Source of the DNA: Pseudodesulfovibrio pelocollis | Lineage (GTDB): Bacteria > Desulfobacterota > Desulfovibrionia > Desulfovibrionales > Desulfovibrionaceae | DNA length: 49,998 nucleotides | Direction: 5' to 3' | Assembly (NCBI RefSeq): GCF_030282845.1 | Contig: NZ_JASTWE010000028.1 | Coordinates: 1-49,998, forward strand | In this document: positions 1-6,530 of the stretch, in pieces | Layout of the letters: every line of letters begins with the position of its first letter | Position numbering within the stretch: position 1 is the stretch's first letter | Made by a program: the position numbers and the translations under genes | The notes under the pieces: model-generated | Seen by the model: only the letters and a program-made list of their open reading frames with translations | Told to the model about the DNA's origin: nothing | Databases searched by the model: none

Positions 1-92
1 CAAACAACTACATCATTCCCGCCGACTACGACCGGCTCAGCGGCTCGTCGGCATTCTACGGCGTCACGCGGGTCCGCGTGGACAAGGTCTAG
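1..92 (+). CDS. C-terminal tail of a protein truncated by the window edge, probably a molybdopterin oxidoreductase catalytic subunit
   Basis: Frame 3 is open from the first base to a TAG at 90-92 and encodes about 29 residues ending in GVTRVRVDKV. A short basic beta-strand end of this kind is common at the C-terminus of the molybdopterin-dinucleotide-binding domain of DMSO-reductase-family catalytic subunits, but the fragment alone proves nothing. The main support is context: a ferredoxin subunit starts 13 bases later, followed by an NrfD-type membrane anchor and a TorD-like chaperone, the usual order of a three-subunit molybdoenzyme operon. The substrate cannot be read from this fragment. 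Confidence 0.6.
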   Translation, partial: NNYIIPADYDRLSGSSAFYGVTRVRVDKV

Positions 93-105
93 GGAGGATA
101 CGCGC

Positions 106-834
106 ATGACAAAATGGGCCATGGTCATAGACCAGCAAAAGTGCGTGGGCTGCGGTGCCTGCATCATAGCCTGCAAGAACGAGAACAACCTGAGCGAGGG
201 CGTCAACTGGTCGTACAAGCTGACCGAGACGGTGGGGGTCTTCCCCCACGTGCGCTACCACTACACGCCGACCCTGTGCAATCACTGCGAAAACGCGCCC
301 TGCGTGCGCGGCTGTCCCACCAGGGCCATGTACAAGCTCGACAACGGCATCACCATGCATGATCCGAAGAAGTGCATCGGCTGCCGCTACTGCATCGCCA
401 ACTGTCCCTACGGCGTCATCTTCTACAACTGGCGCAGACCCAACGAGCAGTGGGAGAACAAGGACGTGCTCATCCCGGGCTGCACCTCCTCGCCCGCCGA
501 GATGGTGGAGAAAACCGGCGGCTCGTGCTCGCCCTATTCCAATCCCGAGCGGGGCACCACCCTGCCCGAGAGCCGCCCCCTGGGCGTGGTGGAGAAGTGC
601 ACCTTCTGCGACCACCGGGTGGTGCGCGGGCTGCTGCCCTACTGCGTGGAGGCGTGCCCGGCCGATGCCCGCATCTTCGGCGACCTCGACGACCCGGACA
701 GCACGGTCTCGAAACTCCTTGGCAAGTTCAAGCCCCGGCGGCTGCGTGAACACCTGGGCACCGAGCCGCACGTGTTCTACATCCGCAGCTTCAACCCCGG
801 CAGCTACACCCAGAGCAAGGGAGAGATCTCATGA
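106..834 (+). CDS. Four-cluster [4Fe-4S] ferredoxin subunit of a molybdoenzyme (ArrB/PsrB/TtrB type)
   Basis: This 242-residue electron-transfer subunit would pass electrons between a quinol-oxidising membrane subunit and a catalytic molybdoenzyme. It has 16 cysteines in four ferredoxin-type groups: C13/16/19/23, C58/61/66/70, C90/93/96/100 and C165/168/180/184. Between the third and fourth groups is an insertion of about 60 residues containing NPERG, then EKCTFCDHR, and the protein ends near HVFYIRSF. From memory of the family this arrangement is closest to ArrB of respiratory arsenate reductases, but polysulfide and tetrathionate reductase subunits share the fold. There is no signal peptide; such subunits normally travel with the Tat-exported catalytic partner. 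A GGGAGG ribosome site precedes the ATG, and the 3' end overlaps the next gene by 4 bases (ATGA). Confidence 0.9.
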   Translation: MTKWAMVIDQQKCVGCGACIIACKNENNLSEGVNWSYKLTETVGVFPHVRYHYTPTLCNHCENAPCVRGCPTRAMYKLDNGITMHDPKKCIGCRYCIANCPYGVIFYNWRRPNEQWENKDVLIPGCTSSPAEMVEKTGGSCSPYSNPERGTTLPESRPLGVVEKCTFCDHRVVRGLLPYCVEACPADARIFGDLDDPDSTVSKLLGKFKPRRLREHLGTEPHVFYIRSFNPGSYTQSKGEIS

Positions 835-1964
835 GCACCAACAAGACCTTCTCCATCGTCTGGACCGCACTGCTGGCCATCGGCCTGATCCTGGGGCTCT
901 TCACCGCAGGCAGGATCGTGACCGGCGGTCTGGGCATCTTCAACACCGACAACACGGTCTTCTGGGGGTTGCCCATGGCGGGCTACCTCTTCTTCGGCCT
1001 GACCGCGGCGGGGCTGACCCTGCTTTCGTCCCTGCCCACGGTCTTCGGCCAGAAACACCTCTACCCGGTGGCCAAGCGGGCCGCCATCCTGGCCCTGGCC
1101 ACCCTGCTGACCGGACTGATGTGCAAGGGGTTGGACCTCGGCCCCTTCAGCACCCTGGTCAACACCCTGGCCCTGGTCTATTCGCCCAACTTCACCTCGC
1201 CCATCTGGTGGATGGCGATCCTGTACATGTTCTACTTCGCCTTCGTCACCTTCAAGTTCCTGGCCATGCACCGGGGCAACTGGCATGACCGGGGCGGCGT
1301 GGCCACGGCCGTGGGCGCGCTCATGCTCTCGTTCTTCTCCTACCTCTCCCTGTCCGTGGTCTTCGGCACGGTGGAGGCGCGGCTCGGGTTCATGGGCTTC
1401 ACCATGGGCATCTACTTCCTGGTCACGGCCCTGGCCTCGGGGCTGGCCGCCCTGCTGCTGGCCTCGGTGGCCGGAGCCATGCTGGGCCGAGGCGCCACCG
1501 AAACCGAGGCGAGCATCCGAAGCGACCTCTCCAAGTACCTGGGTGTCGCCCTGGGTGCATCCCTGGTGGTCTTCCTGCTGCGCATCCTGCGCGCCTACGC
1601 CTCGGACGTGGACCAGATGGCCGGGTTCAAGTACATGACCGGCACCCTGTCCTTCGGTGTCGAACTGTGGGTCGGGCTGTGCATCCCCATCCTCCTGCTG
1701 CTGATTCCCACGGTGCGCACGACCCTCGGCGGCCAGTTCGTCGTGGCCCTGATGGCCCTGGTGGGCATGTTCGCGGGCCGCTACGAGCAGCTGCTGTCGG
1801 GCAATGTCCAGCCCATGGGCGTGCAGGCCGAGTACATCCACGGCTTCTCCCAGTACTCGCCCAGCCTCTCGGAATGGGGCGTGATCCTGCTGGCCCTGTC
1901 CCTCACCCTGACCATCTACACGCTGGGGGTGCGCTACCTGCGCCTCGAGGCCATGCCGGACTGA
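831..1964 (+). CDS. NrfD/PsrC-family integral membrane quinol-oxidising subunit
   Basis: This 377-residue polytopic protein has about ten strongly hydrophobic segments, from residues 10-25 through to about 350-370, which fits the NrfD/PsrC family of haem-free membrane anchors. Such subunits exchange electrons with menaquinol and hand them to the ferredoxin subunit. Translational coupling is likely, because its ATG overlaps the stop of the upstream ferredoxin gene. Together with the ferredoxin subunit and the truncated catalytic subunit it completes a three-part respiratory complex. About 100 bases without an obvious gene separate it from the chaperone gene downstream. The family call is secure; the substrate of the complex is not. 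Confidence 0.9.
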   Translation: MSTNKTFSIVWTALLAIGLILGLFTAGRIVTGGLGIFNTDNTVFWGLPMAGYLFFGLTAAGLTLLSSLPTVFGQKHLYPVAKRAAILALATLLTGLMCKGLDLGPFSTLVNTLALVYSPNFTSPIWWMAILYMFYFAFVTFKFLAMHRGNWHDRGGVATAVGALMLSFFSYLSLSVVFGTVEARLGFMGFTMGIYFLVTALASGLAALLLASVAGAMLGRGATETEASIRSDLSKYLGVALGASLVVFLLRILRAYASDVDQMAGFKYMTGTLSFGVELWVGLCIPILLLLIPTVRTTLGGQFVVALMALVGMFAGRYEQLLSGNVQPMGVQAEYIHGFSQYSPSLSEWGVILLALSLTLTIYTLGVRYLRLEAMPD

Positions 1965-2063
1965 CCCGGCGGCCTGTCCCACGGGTCAGAAATCAGTCAC
2001 TCTCCTTGCGCGGGGCCGGATCTCCCGGCCCCGCGCCACACCCCGCAGCACGGAGACCCAGCC

Positions 2064-2705
2064 ATGAACCAGACACCCGACCCCCGATGCCTCGCCGCCA
2101 TGGAGATATTCTCCCTCCTGGCGACATGCTATTCGACCCCGGTCCCGGAACTCCCGAAAAAAATAGCTGACACGCCCGGACGGCTGCTCCCGCTGGGCGA
2201 GGACATCGCCGCCCAGGCCCGCCAACTGGCCGAGGCCCTGGAGGGCGAAGACCCCCAGGAATTGCTCAAGGACTATTCACGGCTCTTTGTCGGCCCCTTC
2301 GAACTGCTCGCCCCGCCATTCGGCTCGGTCTATCTGGACAAGGGCCGGGTGATGATGGGCGACTCGACCCGGGAAGTGCTGCGCCACTACCGCGAGGCGG
2401 GCATGAACATGAGCGACGGGTTCAAAAGCCCGCCCGACCATGTCGTGGCCGAACTGGAATTCCTCGCCCTCCAGGCCTACAGGACCATGGAGGCCGAGAC
2501 CCGGGGCGATCCCGACAGTGCCCGGGAGCATGCCGACAGGCTGCGGAACTTCTTCGCCGCCCACCCCGGCAGATGGCTCGATCGCTTCGCCTCGGCCGTG
2601 GCCCAGGAGGCGCAGACCGGGTTCTACCGCGCCCTTGGCCGGTTCACGGGCCATATCCTGCCACCGCTGCGGGCCGCCATGGCCCCGGACACCTCCCGTC
2701 CCTGA
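2064..2705 (+). CDS. TorD/DmsD-family molybdoenzyme maturation chaperone
   Basis: A 213-residue, mainly helical cytoplasmic protein of the TorD/DmsD/NarJ group, which binds the Tat signal of a molybdoenzyme and holds it until the cofactor is inserted. The family signature is visible as YSRLFVGP near residue 75, the stretch with PPFGSVYLDKG, and the conserved PPDHVVAELEFLALQ element near residues 125-140. It lies just after the three respiratory subunits and is probably the dedicated chaperone of that enzyme. A second, diverged TorD-like gene lies at 10849, next to the other molybdoenzyme operon, so each locus appears to carry its own chaperone. Confidence 0.88.
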   Translation: MNQTPDPRCLAAMEIFSLLATCYSTPVPELPKKIADTPGRLLPLGEDIAAQARQLAEALEGEDPQELLKDYSRLFVGPFELLAPPFGSVYLDKGRVMMGDSTREVLRHYREAGMNMSDGFKSPPDHVVAELEFLALQAYRTMEAETRGDPDSAREHADRLRNFFAAHPGRWLDRFASAVAQEAQTGFYRALGRFTGHILPPLRAAMAPDTSRP

Positions 2706-2751
2706 CACGGCCAGCCCGCTCATGAAATCTGCCTCTTTGCGCAATCAGCCC

Positions 2752-2786
2752 TTGACAGCGCCCATATTTGGTCATATTGCCAAATA
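2752..2786 (+). promoter_or_regulatory. arsR promoter with overlapping inverted-repeat operator
   Basis: A perfect TTGACA at 2752-2757 is followed after 17 bases by TATTGC at 2775-2780, a reasonable sigma-70 promoter. The inverted repeat TATTTGG (2765-2771) / CCAAATA (2780-2786) spans the spacer and -10 region, so a bound ArsR-type repressor would block RNA polymerase. A related palindrome recurs at 3129-3156, after arsR. Autoregulation is inferred from this geometry. Confidence 0.7.
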
Positions 2787-2810
2787 ACGAAAACGAAGGA
2801 GACGACCCCT

Positions 2811-3113
2811 GTGCAGCCCATCAGAACAGACACCGCCGAGGATTTCGCCCGCAGGGCGCAGGTGATGAAGGCGCTGGGCCATCCCTCGCGGCTGCGGCTG
2901 GTGGACGAGCTGTCGCGCGGCGAGCGGTGCGTCTGCGACCTGACCCAGGTCATCGGCCACGACATGTCCACCGTATCCAAGCACTTGCGCGTGCTGCGCA
3001 AGGCGGGAATAGTGGTGGACGACAAACGCGGGCTCCAGGTTTTCTATCGCCTCAAGGTGCCGTGCGTGCTCAACTTCTTCCACTGCGTGGACGCCGTGCT
3101 CGACGCCAGGTGA
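2811..3113 (+). CDS. arsR: ArsR/SmtB-family metalloregulatory repressor
   Basis: A 100-residue winged-helix repressor. The helix-3 metal-site motif ERCVCDL (C40 and C42) is the classical ArsR/SmtB thiolate site, followed by the recognition helix around STVSKHLRVLRKAG. Additional cysteines at C85 and C92 near the C-terminus could supply further ligands. The start is GTG at 2811, placed 8 bases after a GAAGGAG ribosome site; no better ATG lies upstream. Repressors of this type leave DNA when As(III), Sb(III) or another soft metal binds. The operator lies over its own promoter, and the next five genes run in the same direction. The inducer cannot be fixed from sequence, but the CVC site and the permease favour arsenic or a related metalloid. 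Confidence 0.88.
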   Translation: MQPIRTDTAEDFARRAQVMKALGHPSRLRLVDELSRGERCVCDLTQVIGHDMSTVSKHLRVLRKAGIVVDDKRGLQVFYRLKVPCVLNFFHCVDAVLDAR

Positions 3114-3128
3114 TTTTTTTCGGACCGC

Positions 3129-3157
3129 TATTTGGCTGATTTGGCAAATATCAAATT
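3129..3157 (+). promoter_or_regulatory. Second ArsR-type operator between arsR and the permease gene
   Basis: The sequence holds TATTTG (3129-3134) / CAAATA (3145-3150), and inside it the near-palindrome ATTTGGCAAAT (3139-3149), followed by CAAAT at 3152-3156. These half-sites match those at 2765-2786. The permease ATG follows 15 bases later. It may repress a second start point or strengthen repression by looping; no clear -35/-10 pair was found here. Confidence 0.55.
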
Positions 3158-3171
3158 GTAAGAGGCGTGAA

Positions 3172-4473
3172 ATGACCTGGAAAACCGAATGGAAACCGCT
3201 GCTTGTCGTGCTTGGCGTGTTTCTGGCGTTCTTCTACCTCCCCCTTGGGGGAGAGCGCTTTGACAACGCCGTGTTCGAGGCCCTGTACCTGGCCCAGGAC
3301 TACGCCCGCGAGCATGTGCTGCTCTGCCTTGTGCCCGCCTTCTTCATCGCCGGGGCCATCGGCGTGTTCATCAGCCAGGCCGCGGTCATGAAATACCTGG
3401 GCCCCAAGGCCAACAAGGCGGTGGCCTACGGCGTGGCCTCCTGCTCGGGCACCATCCTGGCCGTGTGCTCCTGCACCATCCTGCCGCTCTTCGCAGGCAT
3501 CTGGCGCATGGGCGCGGGTCTTGGCCCGGCCTCGGCCTTTCTCTACGCGGGTCCGGCCATCAACATCCTGGCCGTGATCCTTACGGCGCGCATCCTGGGA
3601 CCGGGGCTCGGTCTGGCTCGCGCCATCGGGGCCATCGTCTTCAGCATCGTCATCGGGTTGCTCATGCACTTCATCTTCCGCAAGGAGGAGAAGGAAAAGG
3701 CCGCGCAGATGGCGGCCATGCCCGAGGCCGAGGTGGCCCGTCCCCTGTGGCAGAACGCCATCTACTTCGCCACCATGATCGGCGTGCTCGTCTTTGCCAA
3801 CTGGGGCAAGCCCGGCGAGCCCACCGGCCTGTGGCACGCCATCTATTCGGCCAAGTGGGTCGTCACCTCCCTCTTTTCCCTGGGCTTTGCCGCCTGTCTG
3901 GTGGCTTGGTTCCATGTCCGGCTGTGGCAGATGGGTCTGGCCGCCCTGCCCGCCGTGGCCCTGGGCCTGCTCTTCCCGCAGATGCCGCAGCTGGCCTTTG
4001 TGGCCGGAATCCTCGGCCTGTCCATGCTGACCTCCACGCGCGGGGGCGAGCTTGGCGAGTGGTTTGACCAGAGCTGGGGATTTGCCAAGCAGATCCTGCC
4101 GCTGCTCCTCTTTGGCGTGCTCATCGCGGGCCTGCTGCTGGGCAGGCCCGGCGAGGAAGGGCTGATTCCGTCCGCCTGGGTGGCCCAGGCCGTGGGCGGC
4201 AATTCGCTCCTGTCCAACTTCGTGGCATCCTTTGCCGGAGCCTTCATGTACTTCGCCACCCTGACCGAGGTGCCCATCCTCCAGGGTCTCATCGGCAACG
4301 GCATGGGCCAGGGACCGGCCCTGGCGCTGCTCCTGGCCGGACCGGCCTTGAGCCTGCCCAACATGCTGGTCATCAGAAGCGTCATGGGCACGCAGAAAAC
4401 CGTGGTGTTTGTCTTGCTGGTGGTGGTCATGGCCACCATAAGCGGCATGATTTATGGAACCTTTTTCGGATAA
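3172..4473 (+). CDS. ArsP/YraQ-like (DUF318) permease
   Basis: A 433-residue inner-membrane permease with about ten transmembrane segments. The cysteine-rich motif around residues 86-104 (ASCSGTILAVCSCTILPLF) followed by YAGPAINILA is characteristic of the DUF318 family, which includes the methylarsenite exporter ArsP. A charged cytoplasmic loop (RKEEKEKAAQ) divides the two halves. In the arsR cassette it is the likely exporter of the toxic species. Substrate could be trivalent organoarsenicals, As(III) or another thiophilic metalloid; other DUF318 members have no known substrate. The start ATG follows an AGAGGCG ribosome site. Next to it is a small CPKC thioredoxin gene, a pairing often seen with this permease family. 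Confidence 0.85.
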   Translation: MTWKTEWKPLLVVLGVFLAFFYLPLGGERFDNAVFEALYLAQDYAREHVLLCLVPAFFIAGAIGVFISQAAVMKYLGPKANKAVAYGVASCSGTILAVCSCTILPLFAGIWRMGAGLGPASAFLYAGPAINILAVILTARILGPGLGLARAIGAIVFSIVIGLLMHFIFRKEEKEKAAQMAAMPEAEVARPLWQNAIYFATMIGVLVFANWGKPGEPTGLWHAIYSAKWVVTSLFSLGFAACLVAWFHVRLWQMGLAALPAVALGLLFPQMPQLAFVAGILGLSMLTSTRGGELGEWFDQSWGFAKQILPLLLFGVLIAGLLLGRPGEEGLIPSAWVAQAVGGNSLLSNFVASFAGAFMYFATLTEVPILQGLIGNGMGQGPALALLLAGPALSLPNMLVIRSVMGTQKTVVFVLLVVVMATISGMIYGTFFG

Positions 4474-4483
4474 GGAGACGACA

Positions 4484-4717
4484 ATGAAGAAGATTCTTGT
4501 TCTGGGCCCCGGCTGCCCCAAGTGTGAGAAGCTGAAGAACGACGTGGAGACCGCCGCAAAAGAGTTGGGCATCGAGTACGAGTTGACCAAGATCGGCGAC
4601 ATCAACGAGATGATGAAGTACGGCGTGATGACCACGCCCGCCCTGGTGGTGGACGGCGAGGTCAAGGTGGTCGGCAAGGTGCCGTCCGTGGACGAACTCA
4701 AGAAGATGCTTGCCTGA
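4484..4717 (+). CDS. Small thioredoxin-fold protein (CPKC, redox-active disulfide protein 2 / TM0996 type)
   Basis: A 77-residue stand-alone thioredoxin/glutaredoxin fold. The N-terminal strand MKKILVLGPG leads straight into the redox motif CPKC (C11 and C14), and the cis-proline element TTPALVVDG follows, as in the MTH895/TM0996 small redox protein family. The ATG at 4484 was chosen because a GGAGACG ribosome site precedes it by 6 bases; an upstream in-frame ATG at 4454 lies inside the permease gene. It probably delivers or receives electrons for the thiol chemistry of the arsR cassette, perhaps at the cysteine-rich site of the permease. That coupling is inference from the conserved neighbourhood. 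Confidence 0.85.
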   Translation: MKKILVLGPGCPKCEKLKNDVETAAKELGIEYELTKIGDINEMMKYGVMTTPALVVDGEVKVVGKVPSVDELKKMLA

Positions 4718-4738
4718 CGGGCGATTGGAGACACCGAC

Positions 4739-5107
4739 ATGATCAAACCTTGCGCATGCAGTGCGGCCCCGACGCTGATCTTCTCCTGCTCTGGAGCCGC
4801 CGACGTGGGCGAGATCGCCGACCGGACGGCCCGGCTGCTGACCCGCCAGGGCCAGGGCAAGATGTCCTGCCTAGCCGGCATCGGCGGCCGGGTATCGGGC
4901 ACGATCAAGAGCACGGAAGCGGCTGGCCGCATCCTGGCCATTGACGGCTGCCCGCAAAACTGCGCCCGCAAAACGCTGGAGGAGGCCGGGTTCACCCAGT
5001 ACGATCACCTCCAGCTCGACGAGATCGGCCTGAAGAAAGGCGCGTCCGAGCCCTCGGCCCACACCATCGAACTGGCCGCCGCCAAGGCTGCCGAACTCCT
5101 GAAGTAG
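4739..5107 (+). CDS. DGC-domain putative zinc-binding protein
   Basis: A 122-residue protein with six cysteines (C5, C7, C17, C44, C71, C75). The IDGCPQNCA element at residues 68-76 contains the Asp-Gly-Cys motif that names the DGC family (PF08859), whose members are proposed zinc-binding proteins of unknown function. It has no signal peptide or membrane segment. It sits between two thioredoxin-like genes in the arsR cassette, 21 bases after the CPKC gene and 3 bases before the exported thioredoxin. A role in metal or metalloid handling is inferred from the cassette only. Confidence 0.8.
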   Translation: MIKPCACSAAPTLIFSCSGAADVGEIADRTARLLTRQGQGKMSCLAGIGGRVSGTIKSTEAAGRILAIDGCPQNCARKTLEEAGFTQYDHLQLDEIGLKKGASEPSAHTIELAAAKAAELLK

Positions 5108-5110
5108 GCA

Positions 5111-5608
5111 ATGATGAAAAAACCCTTCCTGCTGGCCGGGCTGCTCATTCTGGCCGTGCTCGCCACCGTGGCCGTGCATGTCCTTGATCCCGCCCCGGAG
5201 AGCGCCGCGCCCGGCGCAACGCCGCAAGGCATGACCGTTTCGCCCGCCACGGCATCCGACGGCCCGGCCCTGTCCCCGGGCGTGGCCGAGCTGCTCTCGG
5301 GCAAGCCCCAGGTCACGCCAGTGCCCGGGCTGGTGACCATGGTGGACATCGGCGCGCACTCCTGCATCCCCTGCAAGATGATGGCCCCGATCCTCAAGGA
5401 GGTGGCCGCCGAGCTGGAAGGCCGCGCCGCCATCGTCTTCATCGACGTGTGGCAGTTCAACGACGAGGTGAAGAAGTACGGCATCCGAGTCATCCCCACC
5501 CAGATATTCTATGATGCACAGGGCAATGAACGGTATCGCCACGAGGGCTTCATGAGCAAGGCGGACATCGTGGTCAAGCTCGTTGAACTGGGCATGCCCG
5601 GGGAGTAG
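5111..5608 (+). CDS. Exported thioredoxin-like protein (CIPC)
   Basis: A 165-residue protein with an N-terminal hydrophobic segment (residues 6-22) that can serve as a signal anchor, a proline/alanine-rich linker to about residue 70, and a thioredoxin domain from about 74 to the end. The redox site is CIPC (C85/C88), followed by KMMAPIL and the cis-proline strand VIPTQIFYDAQG. ATG at 5111 and ATG at 5114 are both possible starts. It should act in the periplasm and be kept reduced by the CcdA-like membrane protein encoded 3 bases downstream. Within the arsR cassette it is the likely periplasmic end of a thiol electron chain. Confidence 0.85.
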   Translation: MMKKPFLLAGLLILAVLATVAVHVLDPAPESAAPGATPQGMTVSPATASDGPALSPGVAELLSGKPQVTPVPGLVTMVDIGAHSCIPCKMMAPILKEVAAELEGRAAIVFIDVWQFNDEVKKYGIRVIPTQIFYDAQGNERYRHEGFMSKADIVVKLVELGMPGE

Positions 5609-5611
5609 CCG

Positions 5612-6313
5612 ATGGATCAATTCTACCTGCTCATCAACCAGTGGATCGGGAGCGGGCTGGCCCTGGCCGCCCTGGGGTGCTTCCTGTGGGGCGTGGTCAG
5701 CGTCCTCTTCTCGCCGTGCCATCTGGCCTCCATCCCGCTCATCGTCGGCTATGTGGGCGGCCAGGAGGAGCCGGTGCAGGGGCGCCGCGCCGTGGGCTAC
5801 GCCCTGCTCTTCTCCACCGGGCTGTTCATCACCATCGCCCTGGTGGGCATCATCTGCGCCATGCTCGGCCGGATGCTCGGCGACGTGCCGTCGTGGTGGA
5901 CCATCCTGGTGGGGCTGGTGCTGCTGTGGGTGGCTCTGGACATGCTCGGCGTGGCCCGTTGTTCCATGTCAGGCAGCCTGATGGGGCGGCTGCGGCTGCG
6001 GGGGCTTTCCGGCGCGCTGGTGCTGGGGCTGGCTTACGGCGTGCTCTCCGGGTCGTGCACCTTCGGGTTCATCGCCCCCATCCTGGCCATCATCATGGTT
6101 CAGGAGCGCGTTGCCTCGGGCATGCTGCTCATTGTCCTGTTTGGCATCGGCCACTGCCTGCCCATCCTGCTGGCCGGAAGCTCCACGGCCTGGGTCAAGC
6201 GGGTGCTCGCGAGCAGCGCCTTCGGCAGCGCGGGCCAGCGGTTCCGCCGTCTGGCCGGGGCGACCATCGGCCTTCTGGGCGTCTATTTCATCGCCCTGCC
6301 GTTTTTCGACTGA
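5612..6313 (+). CDS. ccdA: CcdA/DsbD-type transmembrane thiol-electron carrier
   Basis: A 233-residue membrane protein with about six transmembrane helices and the two pseudo-symmetric cysteine sites of the CcdA family: SPCHLASIP (C36) and SGSCTFGFIAP (C149). CcdA proteins move electrons from cytoplasmic thioredoxin to periplasmic thiol proteins. Its gene follows the exported CIPC thioredoxin by 3 bases, so the two probably form one relay. A general cytochrome c maturation role is possible, but the arsR-cassette context argues for a dedicated one. It is the last gene of the cassette; a repeat with a strong hairpin follows. Confidence 0.87.
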   Translation: MDQFYLLINQWIGSGLALAALGCFLWGVVSVLFSPCHLASIPLIVGYVGGQEEPVQGRRAVGYALLFSTGLFITIALVGIICAMLGRMLGDVPSWWTILVGLVLLWVALDMLGVARCSMSGSLMGRLRLRGLSGALVLGLAYGVLSGSCTFGFIAPILAIIMVQERVASGMLLIVLFGIGHCLPILLAGSSTAWVKRVLASSAFGSAGQRFRRLAGATIGLLGVYFIALPFFD

Positions 6314-6375
6314 TCATCCCCCGCGCCCTTTTCGGACATGCCCATTGCCTGGCCATCGAAAAGGCCAGAACATGC

Positions 6376-6529
6376 AGACTGTTCTAAAATGGTGAGATGC
6401 TAGGCGCGAAAAAGGTTCACAAATCCGCTGTCCTGCGGATTTGTGAACCTTTTTAATAAGTTCTCTGTACGGCTCGAAGACTCGCCTACAGTCACTTAAC
6501 GACAGCAGATTGCCGTTTTTGAACAGTCT
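6376..6529. repeat. Dispersed palindromic repeat, copy A
   Basis: The element is bounded by AGACTGTTC (6376-6384) and its exact inverse GAACAGTCT (6521-6529). The left part (ATGGTGAGATGCTAGGCGCG) is identical to the left part of the copy at 18239, and the right end matches that copy's right end. The element ends one base from the stop codon of the protease gene and fills the gap between two convergent genes. It codes for nothing recognisable. Confidence 0.8.
6409..6454. terminator. Perfect 20-bp hairpin, probable bidirectional terminator
   Basis: The arms 6409-6428 and 6435-6454 are exact reverse complements over 20 bases with a 6-base loop (TGTCCT). The outer end is A5/T5, so each strand's transcript would carry a stem followed by a short U run. 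It lies between the convergent ccdA-like and protease genes, where a two-way terminator is expected. It is embedded in repeat copy A and is absent from the other copies. Confidence 0.7.
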
Positions 6530-6530
6530 G

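Noticed and set aside
3151-4995. A 614-codon minus-strand open frame antisense to the permease
   Set aside because: It is a high-GC shadow of the permease and thioredoxin genes; the composition is Gly/His/Gln-rich and no domain is recognisable.
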